From NCBI GenBank assembly GCA_028278425.1, contig JANQEJ010000142.1:1-36061 (forward strand): a stretch of 36,061 bases of DNA, written 5' to 3'. Positions within the stretch are counted from its first letter, which is position 1, and every line of letters begins with the position of its first letter. Source of the stretch: Planctomycetota bacterium (GTDB lineage Bacteria > Planctomycetota > UBA1135 > GCA-002686595). Shown here in pieces: positions 9,201-16,263 of this stretch. The translations under genes were made by a program, and so were the position numbers. The notes beneath the pieces were generated by a model. The model had not been told where the DNA came from. It saw nothing but the letters and a program-made list of their open reading frames with translations, and searched no databases.

Positions 9201-9917
9201 GAACGCGTTCATCTGCTCCATGGCCTCGGCGCAGCGCACCAGGACCTCGTAGCCGGCGTTGGTGTACGTGGTGTAGTTCTCGCGCTCGATCTTGGCGCGC
9301 GCGTCCCACGTCGAGTGCTCCTCGTCGTGCTGCCGGATCCACTCCTCGTCGACGTCGGCGAGGAGGTCCTTCGGCTTGGCGTCTCCCGCGAGGCTCGGGT
9401 CGGGCGCCGAGGCGATGCGCTCGATCGCGAGCTGGCTCTCGGCGCGCTCGGGATCGAGCGCGAGGATCTCCTTGTGGATGCGGATCGCCGAGTGGGGGCG
9501 GCCGTCCTTCTCGTACTTCTCGGCGACCGGGACGAGCTTGTCGACGAAAACGTCCTTCAGCGACAGGAGGTCGGACGCGATCGGGTCGACTTCGGCGAGC
9601 CTTGCCTGGAACGCCGCGCGCTCCTTCTTCTTCAGCCCCTGCGCGACGGTGAGCTGGTACTCGCGGTGGAGCGCGTAGACCAGCTCGTCGCGGTCGCCGG
9701 TCGCCTCCGCCCAGCGCGAGCGCAAGGACCAGGCCTGGACCGAGCGCGGGTCGCGCTCCTGGGCGCGGCGGATCTGCTCGCGCGCGAGCTCGAGCTGGCC
9801 GTCGTCGAGCGCCTTCTCGGCGAGCAGGATCGCCCGGCCGAACGGCGTCGCATTGTCTTGAACGGGAAGCGGAGCGGCGAAAGCGGCCGCGAGAAGCAGC
9901 GGAAGCAGCGTTTTCAT
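6255..9917 (-). CDS. Secreted TPR / HExxH peptidase / LamG-like / thioredoxin-like fusion protein
   Basis: The protein is 1220 residues from ATG at 9915-9917, with a clean signal peptide (about 1-19). TPR-like helices occupy about 30-160. A gluzincin-type metallopeptidase follows, with H307-E308-A-A-H311 and a downstream glutamate in 'NEGLASFFEG' (E326); this matches the DUF1570 type common in planctomycetes. A second TPR-like block lies around 490-640. A LamG/DUF1080-like beta-sandwich (about 654-850) contains 'NEENLDGWDALG' and 'LRGSFGLIMGPGEARFRNVR'. A thioredoxin/TlpA-like domain (about 890-1035) keeps 'PQLLVLWG' and the cis-Pro region 'FNLPRLILLDIDGKV', but reads GMRQN where the redox CxxC should be. 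A helical tail ends the protein. It is probably exported, with an intact zinc site but a redox-dead thioredoxin fold. The substrate is unknown. Confidence 0.8.
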   Translation of the reverse strand: MKTLLPLLLAAAFAAPLPVQDNATPFGRAILLAEKALDDGQLELAREQIRRAQERDPRSVQAWSLRSRWAEATGDRDELVYALHREYQLTVAQGLKKKERAAFQARLAEVDPIASDLLSLKDVFVDKLVPVAEKYEKDGRPHSAIRIHKEILALDPERAESQLAIERIASAPDPSLAGDAKPKDLLADVDEEWIRQHDEEHSTWDARAKIERENYTTYTNAGYEVLVRCAEAMEQMNAFYRVFFQYGTEEHGGSVPRIDLNVFATRDEYLELGIGPPVEWSGGHFTGGAVETYIQNGFEGTTGVLFHEAAHQFVSLATNAVGWLNEGLASFFEGCRILQNGTVLMNLPANHRLFPLVERMERGWMTSASDGIDPANPSDSSPEKAPTFRIVLENDYQWGPPWYAPTWGVVYFLYNYEDPVDGRFIYRDAFREFIDKSGGRSGEGAVENFEEVVLGNPKKPTKGIEYSEVSPPALPETVEELDAVWKEWLVALKKEVGGEVIVERPYLLWANYAIERGDYDDAVEHFEKGIVEDPDNVDLLTGFAEHLADRYKNKDRATKLILRALRLIEAEEPVDQLRIDELERKLTKLDPKQKTLAKVHEDLARSATGLVQRYLGEGLNLQAMDLAWRMGNDFDVPGMFEFFEEAARRSKKSLAMWKLAYNEENLDGWDALGNDTFTPQGDVLVGKFEAEEEFLTRTLVLDEITSGDFSMEVEISAEHGRIRFCGLVFGRKTDTDYHAAIMYPPGFDEDGNRKQGFVDLTTFHGSSFDIWRHSPIPEERDKNVSASENWRKLRVDVTGRFVDVWFDDEFVTTQEFGSLSVLRGSFGLIMGPGEARFRNVRYLSRQARDPGSLIERELRMEDIAGSGGSRGFSWLDVVPPFPRVSKWVQDERADWSDRGPVPQLLVLWGMRQNAQIDINEWLNHLAEAHEEFGLEIVCIANTWDEEGIRGYLEDNPFPGAVGVDRLNRDTDAGHTFTDYFVNRFNLPRLILLDIDGKVAWEGDPGLKIGVPWQQGEETYLDAPLKDLLEKRKIRELTAWRQKWKAAAVDALHRGDVGAAVDLLRESREYDWKTDATVLEAQTCLNRLESAIAAAEETVAAFAAEERDPALEVLVGWAEQLGTPVDPKSKPIKASAKSGPTRAWNRALALLKPQLKRLDDGKEPGDLTKIFEKLDALDGPFPRELAADLRTADGDASALEAVIREAHLRPGRWLAAEHFGW

Positions 9918-10005
9918 CGGGCGATGGGAGGCCGAGGTTACACGACGTGCCGGGGCTTTCGAGAGGGCTTACCTCCTCCTGACAGCTCGACTACGATGAG
10001 TTGTT

Positions 10006-10013
10006 AAGGAGGT
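10006..10013 (+). promoter_or_regulatory. Strong Shine-Dalgarno fixing the beta-helix gene start
   Basis: AAGGAGGT stands five bases before ATG at 10019-10021. It rules out the in-frame TTG at 10001, which would lie upstream of the ribosome site and add six residues in front of a clean signal peptide. A possible -10 hexamer TACGAT lies at 9992-9997, with a weak TTACCT at 9969-9974 seventeen bases before it. Confidence 0.7.
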
Positions 10014-10018
10014 TCCCC

Positions 10019-11572
10019 ATGCGCGTCTTGCTCGCCGTTTGGCTTCTCGCCGCACCCGCCTTCGCCGCCGACTTCCTCCTCAATCCGGGGCAGAGCATTC
10101 AGGCCGCGATCAACGCCGCCGCGGTCAGTGGCGACCGGATCCTGCTGCAACCGGGGACGTACACGGAGGCGATCGACTTCAAGGGGAAGGCGATCGAGCT
10201 CATCGGGCTCGCGGGCGCCCAGGCGACGGTGATCGACGCGACCGGCCTCTTCGAACCCGTGGTGAGCATGCACGCGGGCGAGGGCCCGGGCTCCAAGCTG
10301 CGGGGCGTCACGCTCACCGGGGGCTTCAACCAGTCGTTCGGTGTCCCCGGCGGAGGGCTTTCCGGCTTCGGCTTCGGATTCACGCCCGTCGCCTCGCCGA
10401 CGATCGAGGACTGCATCGTCCGCGACAACACGGCCATGGGCGGCGGCGGCATCGCCGCGAACGCGACGATCCGCCGGACGTCGATCTACGGCAACGTGAG
10501 CGCCCTTCTCGACGGCGGCGGCGTGTACGGCGCGGTGACGATGGAGGACTGCATCGTGGCGGACAACCTCGCCACCGACGCCTACGGCGGAGGCGTCGCC
10601 GTCCACGGCGGGCTCGGCATCCTGAGCGGCTGCGTCATCGTCGAAAACGAGTCCTTCCAGAGTGCCCGCGGAGGTGGTGTCTACGTCGCCTCGACGGCGA
10701 CCGGCGTCATGTTGAGCTGCCTGGTCACCGCCAACCACGTGGACGGGCTCGGAGCGTCCGGTTGGGGTGGCGGCGTGTTCGTCGAGCTCGCGTCCTCGGG
10801 CTTCCTGGTCGACCGCTGCACGGTCGTCAAGAACACGACGACGTTCTTCGGCGTCACCAACGACGTCGGAGGGATCATGGGGCCCGTCGTGCTCCGCAAC
10901 TCGATCGTGCGGGGCAACGATCAGGCGCAGGTCAGCGGGCTCACTTCGGTTGACTATTCGAACGTCGAGGGAGGCGCGCCCGGCACGGGGAACATCGACC
11001 TCCCCGCGCAGTTCGTGGACGACTCGCCGGCGCGGCGCGACTTCCACCTGGAAGCGGCCTCGCCCTGCATCGACGCGGGCGATCCGCTGGCGCTGGACCC
11101 CGACGGCACGCGCCTCGACATGGGAGCCTACGCGTTTCAGACCTTCTACGCGCGCGTGGGCGCGATCGCCGCGGAGTGGATGGACCCGAGCTGGCCGGAG
11201 ATCGTCGAGTCGTTCGGCGGCAAGTCGGTCTACACGATCCACGGCGGAGCCGGGCTCTCCGGAGACACGTACGTGATCCTCGGCTCGCTCTCGGGAACCG
11301 CGCCGGGTACGCCCGTACTGGGCGTCACGCTTCCGCTGGTGCTCGACGCTTTCCTGCTGTTCACCGCCAACCACATGAACCAGCCCCCTTACGCCGGGTC
11401 CTCCGGCGTGCTCGACGCGAACGGGACCGGGACGATGACGTTCACGGTACCGGCGTCGGTGCTCGGAGGCCTTGCCGGCACGACCGCCTGGCACGCTGGG
11501 ATCGTCGTGGACACGTCCGCTCTCGTCGCGACGCTCGCCACGAACGCGGAGACGGTCGAGATCATCCCCTAG
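10019..11572 (+). CDS. Secreted parallel beta-helix protein, copy 1
   Basis: The product is 517 residues with a signal peptide 'MRVLLAVWLLAAPAFA' ending before 'ADFLLNPGQSIQAAI'. The following 'AVSGDRILLQPGTYTEAIDF' is the usual entry to DUF1565-like or pectate-lyase-like right-handed beta-helices. About ten rungs follow, to about residue 350, with repeated 'IEDCIVRDNTA' and 'GGGVYGAVTMEDCIV' units. The C-terminal 140 residues form a separate beta-rich domain with 'YVILGSLSGTAPGTPVLGV' and 'TAWHAGIVVDTSALVATLAT'. That domain is recalled from secreted proteins of planctomycetes and relatives; its function is unknown. The protein is probably cell-surface or secreted. No catalytic residues can be assigned. 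It is followed after 72 bases by a close paralogue. Confidence 0.8.
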   Translation: MRVLLAVWLLAAPAFAADFLLNPGQSIQAAINAAAVSGDRILLQPGTYTEAIDFKGKAIELIGLAGAQATVIDATGLFEPVVSMHAGEGPGSKLRGVTLTGGFNQSFGVPGGGLSGFGFGFTPVASPTIEDCIVRDNTAMGGGGIAANATIRRTSIYGNVSALLDGGGVYGAVTMEDCIVADNLATDAYGGGVAVHGGLGILSGCVIVENESFQSARGGGVYVASTATGVMLSCLVTANHVDGLGASGWGGGVFVELASSGFLVDRCTVVKNTTTFFGVTNDVGGIMGPVVLRNSIVRGNDQAQVSGLTSVDYSNVEGGAPGTGNIDLPAQFVDDSPARRDFHLEAASPCIDAGDPLALDPDGTRLDMGAYAFQTFYARVGAIAAEWMDPSWPEIVESFGGKSVYTIHGGAGLSGDTYVILGSLSGTAPGTPVLGVTLPLVLDAFLLFTANHMNQPPYAGSSGVLDANGTGTMTFTVPASVLGGLAGTTAWHAGIVVDTSALVATLATNAETVEIIP

Positions 11573-11644
11573 ACGCACGGTTACTCCGTCGGATCCCGGC
11601 GATATCGAAGACGACGCAGCCGACCGAACCCCGAGAGAGCCCTC

Positions 11645-13168
11645 ATGGCACGACTGCTTCCGCCCGTCCTCGCGTTCCTCGCCGCGCCCGCCTTCGCCAC
11701 CGACTTCATCGTCCTCCCCGGCCAGAGCATCCAGGCGGCGATCGACCTGGCTTCGGACGGCGACCGCATCCTGGTCGAGCCCGGAGTCTACGTCGAGAAC
11801 ATCGACTTCAAGGGCAAGGCGATCGAGGTGATCGGCGTCGGGGGCGCGCTCGTCACGACGATCGACGGCAACGAGGCCGGTCCCGTGGTCAAGATGCACC
11901 TGGGCGAGGGACCGGACTCGAAGCTGCGCGGCTTGACGCTCGCAAACGGCGACAACCAGACCTTCGGAACGTCGGGCGGCGGCGTCAGCGGCTTCCGCGA
12001 GGCCGTTCCCCCCGCGTGCCCGACCATCGAGGACTGCATCATCCGCGACAACACCGCGTTGTTCAGCGGCGGGGGCGTCGCCGCGCACGCGACGATCGTC
12101 CGCACGTCGATCTACGAGAACGGGGCCGTGTTCGACGACGGCGGCGGCGTCTACGGAGCTGTGACCATGCGGCACTGCGTCGTCGCCAGGAACGGGGCCC
12201 GCAACGGCGGCGGCATCGCGATCCACACGGGCGTCGCCACCGTGGAGGACTGTTTCATCGTCGAGAACTCGGGAAGCCAGGGAGGAGGCGTCCACGTCGG
12301 TACGAACGGAAGCGGGACGATGTCGCGCTGCGTCATCGTGGACAACACCTCGGGCGGTTTCGGTGCCGCCGTCGCCGGCGTCTACGTGAACCCGTTGACG
12401 TCGAGCTTCATCATCGATCGCTCGACGATCTATCGGAACACGTTCCAGATCGGCACGGGCATCGGCGGGGTCGAAGGCCCGGCCGTCGTCCGCAACTCGA
12501 TCATACGCCAGAACGACGCCGCCCAGGTCTCGCTCGGCCTCCCGGCGGTGGTCTACTCCAACGTCGAGGGCGGCGTCTTCGGCACCGGCAACATCGACAG
12601 CCCGGAGAAGTTCGTCGCTCCCGCCACGCCGTTTCGCGACTTTCACATCAAGAGCAACTCGCCCTCGATCGACGCGGGCGATCCGCTCGAATTCGACCCC
12701 GACGGAACGCGCGTCGACATGGGGGCGTTCCCGCATGCGCTGTTCTACCCGCGGGCGAACGCTCTTCCGGATCTGTGGAAGGATCCGGCCTGGTTGGAGC
12801 TCGGCGCGGCGGTCGGTGGAAAGGCCCGGCTGCGCATGTTCCTGGGATCGTCCCAGGGCGGAAACGCGTACCTCGTTCTCGGTTCGCTGACGGGAACTGC
12901 TCCGCCGACGCCGTTTCTGGGCGTGGGCTTGCCGCTCGCGTTCGACGGGTTCTTCACGTTCACGCTGGGGCACGCGAACCAGCCGCCGTACGAGGACTCG
13001 TTCGGGTTCCTCGACGGGGGAGGGGTGGGAAACACGACGTTCAGCGTGCCGGGCTCGGAGCTCGTCGGGCTGGCGGGCGTCAAAGCGTGGCACGCGGGCG
13101 TGGCGATCGACTCGAGCTTCTCCGCGACGGTGGCGACGAACGCGGAGGTGATCGAGGTCGTGCCGTAG
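11645..13168 (+). CDS. Secreted parallel beta-helix protein, copy 2
   Basis: The product is 507 residues and a clear paralogue of the preceding gene along its whole length: signal peptide 'MARLLPPVLAFLAAPAFA', 'DFIVLPGQSIQAAIDLASDG', beta-helix rungs with 'IEDCIIRDNTA', and the same 'FDPDGTRVDMGAF' hinge. The same C-terminal domain follows, with 'YLVLGSLTGTAPPTPFLGVG' and 'KAWHAGVAIDSSFSATVATN'. The ATG at 11645 follows GAGAG. The tandem arrangement and uniform similarity point to a local duplication followed by divergence. The gene ends 23 bases from the convergent helicase-nuclease gene. A surface or secreted role is inferred; the ligand or substrate is not known. Confidence 0.8.
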   Translation: MARLLPPVLAFLAAPAFATDFIVLPGQSIQAAIDLASDGDRILVEPGVYVENIDFKGKAIEVIGVGGALVTTIDGNEAGPVVKMHLGEGPDSKLRGLTLANGDNQTFGTSGGGVSGFREAVPPACPTIEDCIIRDNTALFSGGGVAAHATIVRTSIYENGAVFDDGGGVYGAVTMRHCVVARNGARNGGGIAIHTGVATVEDCFIVENSGSQGGGVHVGTNGSGTMSRCVIVDNTSGGFGAAVAGVYVNPLTSSFIIDRSTIYRNTFQIGTGIGGVEGPAVVRNSIIRQNDAAQVSLGLPAVVYSNVEGGVFGTGNIDSPEKFVAPATPFRDFHIKSNSPSIDAGDPLEFDPDGTRVDMGAFPHALFYPRANALPDLWKDPAWLELGAAVGGKARLRMFLGSSQGGNAYLVLGSLTGTAPPTPFLGVGLPLAFDGFFTFTLGHANQPPYEDSFGFLDGGGVGNTTFSVPGSELVGLAGVKAWHAGVAIDSSFSATVATNAEVIEVVP

Positions 13169-13191
13169 GGTCGCCGGCTTTCGTCCCGTCG

Positions 13192-16100
13192 CTAACCGAT
13201 CTCTCTGACCGTCCCCAATTCGAGGAACAAGAGCTTCGCCGTCACCTCCCCCTCGCCCACGTCCAGCATCCGCGCCAGCACCCGCCGGTATCCCAGGACC
13301 TGCGGCCGGTAGAGCTCGACCTTCTCCACCCGATCCGTCTTGTAGTCGATCAGCTCCGCCTTCCCCTCGCGGAGCACCACGCGGTCGAAAGCCCCCGTCC
13401 AGAGCTCGCCGTCGACGACCTCGGCGAATCGCCGCTCGCGCCAGACCTCGCCGTCGCCTCCGGTCAAACACTCCTGAACCGCCGGCCGCTCGAGCATCGC
13501 GCGGAAGTCCTTCAGCGCCTTCCGCCGGACCGCGACGTCCCGCTCCACGCTCGCGCCGATCTCCATGAGCTCGTCGTCGTCGAGCGCGAAGTCCTCGAGC
13601 CACTCGACCTCCTCGAACCAGCGGTGGATCAGCGTTCCGCGAGCGAACCGGCGCGGCCGTAGAAGCTCGCCGACCTGAACCGCCGCGCCGCCCTCCTCCG
13701 CGGAGGGGCTGCGCCGCCGCAGGTCGCGCGCCGTTTGCGGCGCCCGAAAGCGGGGAGCCCGCCTCGGTTCCTCCGCCGCTTCCGGCGCTCCGCCCGGCGG
13801 CTCGGGCCACCACTCCTCCGCGTTGTTCGGGTGTCGCCAGACCACGCCCGGCTCGTCCGCCGGCTCACCCGCCAGCGTGTCCCGCAACACCGTCGCGTAA
13901 CTCAACGTCCGCGTTCCGCACTTGGGCGGTCGCACGATCATCTCCAACCGGTGCGCGGCGCGCGTCATCGCGACGTAGAGCAGGCACAGCGCCTCCTGCA
14001 CGTGGCGCACGTCCTCCTCGTGACGAATGGCCCCCAACCCCTCCGGGTCGAGGCCGCACACCGCGTGCGCACGCGAGGTCGAGACGGCGGCGAGCCGGCG
14101 GTCCGGCTCCGGGCGGCTGCGCAGCACCGCCGGGTCGCGCAGCGTCATCGAGAGGTCGAGCTCGGGCAGCAGCACGACGTCGAACTCGAGCCCCTTCGCG
14201 GCGTGGATCGTCATCACCTTGACCTGCGTTGACGACGGATCCTCGACCTTCGTGTCGCGCACGTAGTCGAGGAACGCGGTCGTCCGCAGCGCTTCGCGGC
14301 GGTCGAAGGCGTAGCCCAAGTCGACGAGCTGCGCGAAGCGCTTCGCGTCCCAGGGTCCGTAATCCGCGGCGGCGTCGACCGCCGGAAGAAGCTCGGCGAG
14401 AAACTCGCCGAGCCCGATCGCCGCGAGCCTCGCCCGCAAGTCCAGCGACAGCCGGCCCGGCGCGTCGACGTCCTCGTCGCCCGCCCCGAGCGCGCCGGCG
14501 AGCGGCGAGCTCGCCACGTGAAACGCCGCCGCCGTGTCGCCCGGATGGTCGGCGAGGTGCAGCGCGGACAGCGCGTGAAGCACCGCCGCCGAATCGGTCA
14601 AGGGATTGCCGCCCTCGCCGCTCGCGCGCAGCCCGCGCCTGCGCATGAGATCGATCGTGCGCGGGACGTGGTTGTTGCGGCGCAGAAGCACGGCGATGGT
14701 GGCGTGCGGCGCCTCGGCCGCGAGCGCCGCCGCGCGCTCGGCGGCCAGCTCGAGCGGCGGAAGCTCCGCCGATTCGCCCTCGTAGGGCGGGCGCGATTCG
14801 CGCAGGACCACCGCCCCCGGCAGCCTCTTCGCCGCCGTATGCCCCGCGTAGTCCGCGCGCCAGGTCCGCGCCGCCTCGGTCTGCGCGGCGTGTTTCGCGA
14901 ACGCGCGGCTCTCGTCGATTCTCCGGAACACCTGATCCACCGAGTCGAGCACGACCTGGGACGACCGCCAGTTGTCGACGAGCTCCTCGGGCTCGGCAAG
15001 CTGCGGATACCGGTCGTTCAACCCCGAGAGCAGCCGCGGCTCGCCCGAGCGCCAGGCATAGATCGACTGCTTGACGTCGCCGACGCAGAAGAAGCTGCGC
15101 TCGCCGCTGCCGTCCGAGACGATCTCCTCGGCGAGCGGCTCGAGCACGCGCCACTGCGGCGGCGCGGTGTCCTGGAACTCGTCGAGCAGGAGGTGGTCGA
15201 TGCGCCCGTCGAGCCGGTAGCCGAGGTCGAAGTCCGCGCGCAGGAGCTGCGTTCCCTCGGCCGGCGCGAGCGCGCGCGGCACGTCCTCGAACGAGAGGCC
15301 GGCGCGCAGGTCCTTGCGGCTGAAGAAGGCCCCCTCGAAACGCTCGAGCCACGCGTGCGACGCGAGGTTCTGGCGGCGCACCTGCGCCAGGATGCAGTGC
15401 GCCGCGTGCTCGAGCAGCGGCTCGAGCACCGCGAGGTGCTCCGCCGTGAAGTCGCAGCGGTCGAAGTCGCGCTCGCCCGCCGCGACCTTGGCGAGGAAGC
15501 CCTTGTCGAGTGCGTCCTCCCATTCCCCCGTCCGCGCGAGCTCGTGCAGCGCGTCGCGCGCCTTGATCCAGCTCTTCCGCGGCTCGCCCTTCTGCGTCAG
15601 CGCCATCGGCATCGCGAGGAGCTCTTCCATGACCTCGGCGAAGCGCTCGTCGTCGAGTCCATCGGGCACGTTGACCCGATCCCACGCCGGCTCGTCCGAG
15701 TCGAGGTAGGCGTCGCGGCAGCCGTCGACCGTCCAGAGCAGCGAACGCTCGACGCTGCGCGACGCCTCGACCTTCTGCATCGCGCGCAGGAGGTCGAGCA
15801 CCTCCAGGCCCTCCGCCTGCGCAAGCGCGTCGCCGAGCGCGTCGCGCATCAGCGCGTTGATCTCGTCCTCGTCCAGGATGCGCCACTCGGGCGGCAGGCC
15901 GAGCTCGAGGGCGAACACGCCGCCGAGCTGGACAAAGAACGCGTCGAGCGTGCGGATGCGGAAGCGGTGCAATCCGCGAGCGAGGTCCGCGAGCAACGCC
16001 AGGCAGCGCTCGGCGTCCACGGGCGCGAGGTTCTCTTCGGCGAGCTGGCGGTTCAGCCGCTCGAGGTGCGGCGGGTCTTCGGCGGCGTCGACCAGCCGCT

Positions 16101-16263
16101 TCAGCACGCGGTCGAGGATTTCGCCCGCCGCCTTGCGCGTGAACGTCGTCGCGAGGATGCGCTCGGGGGCCACCCCGCGGACGAGCAGCGCGAGGAAGCG
16201 CCCGGAGAGCTGGTAGGTCTTGCCGGTTCCCGCCGACGCGAGGATGACGCGGTGCGTGCTCAC
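13192..16263 (-). CDS. addA: AddA-like UvrD-family helicase-nuclease
   Basis: The protein is 1023 residues from GTG at 16261-16263. It has the superfamily 1 helicase set: Walker A 'ASAGTGKT' (9-16), motif Ia 'TTFTRKAAGEI' (39-49), Walker B 'DEFQDT' (361-366), motif III 'GDVKQSIYAWR' (395-405), motif V 'MTIHAAKGLEFD' (684-695) and motif VI 'VAMTRAAHRL' (764-773). A PD-(D/E)xK nuclease ends the protein, with 'GAFDRVVL' (D960) and 'LIDYKTD' (D973, K975). This is the AddA architecture: 3'-5' helicase and nuclease acting on double-strand ends before recombination. The GTG overlaps the stop of the upstream AddB-like gene as GTGA, supporting a two-subunit complex. The open frame runs further upstream, but that part lies antiparallel-shifted inside addB and is not coding. 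The symbol is by family resemblance. Confidence 0.87.
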   Translation of the reverse strand: MSTHRVILASAGTGKTYQLSGRFLALLVRGVAPERILATTFTRKAAGEILDRVLKRLVDAAEDPPHLERLNRQLAEENLAPVDAERCLALLADLARGLHRFRIRTLDAFFVQLGGVFALELGLPPEWRILDEDEINALMRDALGDALAQAEGLEVLDLLRAMQKVEASRSVERSLLWTVDGCRDAYLDSDEPAWDRVNVPDGLDDERFAEVMEELLAMPMALTQKGEPRKSWIKARDALHELARTGEWEDALDKGFLAKVAAGERDFDRCDFTAEHLAVLEPLLEHAAHCILAQVRRQNLASHAWLERFEGAFFSRKDLRAGLSFEDVPRALAPAEGTQLLRADFDLGYRLDGRIDHLLLDEFQDTAPPQWRVLEPLAEEIVSDGSGERSFFCVGDVKQSIYAWRSGEPRLLSGLNDRYPQLAEPEELVDNWRSSQVVLDSVDQVFRRIDESRAFAKHAAQTEAARTWRADYAGHTAAKRLPGAVVLRESRPPYEGESAELPPLELAAERAAALAAEAPHATIAVLLRRNNHVPRTIDLMRRRGLRASGEGGNPLTDSAAVLHALSALHLADHPGDTAAAFHVASSPLAGALGAGDEDVDAPGRLSLDLRARLAAIGLGEFLAELLPAVDAAADYGPWDAKRFAQLVDLGYAFDRREALRTTAFLDYVRDTKVEDPSSTQVKVMTIHAAKGLEFDVVLLPELDLSMTLRDPAVLRSRPEPDRRLAAVSTSRAHAVCGLDPEGLGAIRHEEDVRHVQEALCLLYVAMTRAAHRLEMIVRPPKCGTRTLSYATVLRDTLAGEPADEPGVVWRHPNNAEEWWPEPPGGAPEAAEEPRRAPRFRAPQTARDLRRRSPSAEEGGAAVQVGELLRPRRFARGTLIHRWFEEVEWLEDFALDDDELMEIGASVERDVAVRRKALKDFRAMLERPAVQECLTGGDGEVWRERRFAEVVDGELWTGAFDRVVLREGKAELIDYKTDRVEKVELYRPQVLGYRRVLARMLDVGEGEVTAKLLFLELGTVREIG

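Noticed and set aside
6762..10007. A 1081-codon frame antisense to the peptidase fusion gene
   Set aside because: It shows the low-complexity composition of a mirror frame (Leu, Val, Glu, Arg) with no recognisable domain.
10004..13813. A 1269-codon open frame antisense to the two beta-helix genes
   Set aside because: It is a by-product of GC-rich codon use in the sense genes. It is Arg-, Asp- and Val-rich without domains, signal or ribosome site, while the sense frames have signal peptides and clear folds.
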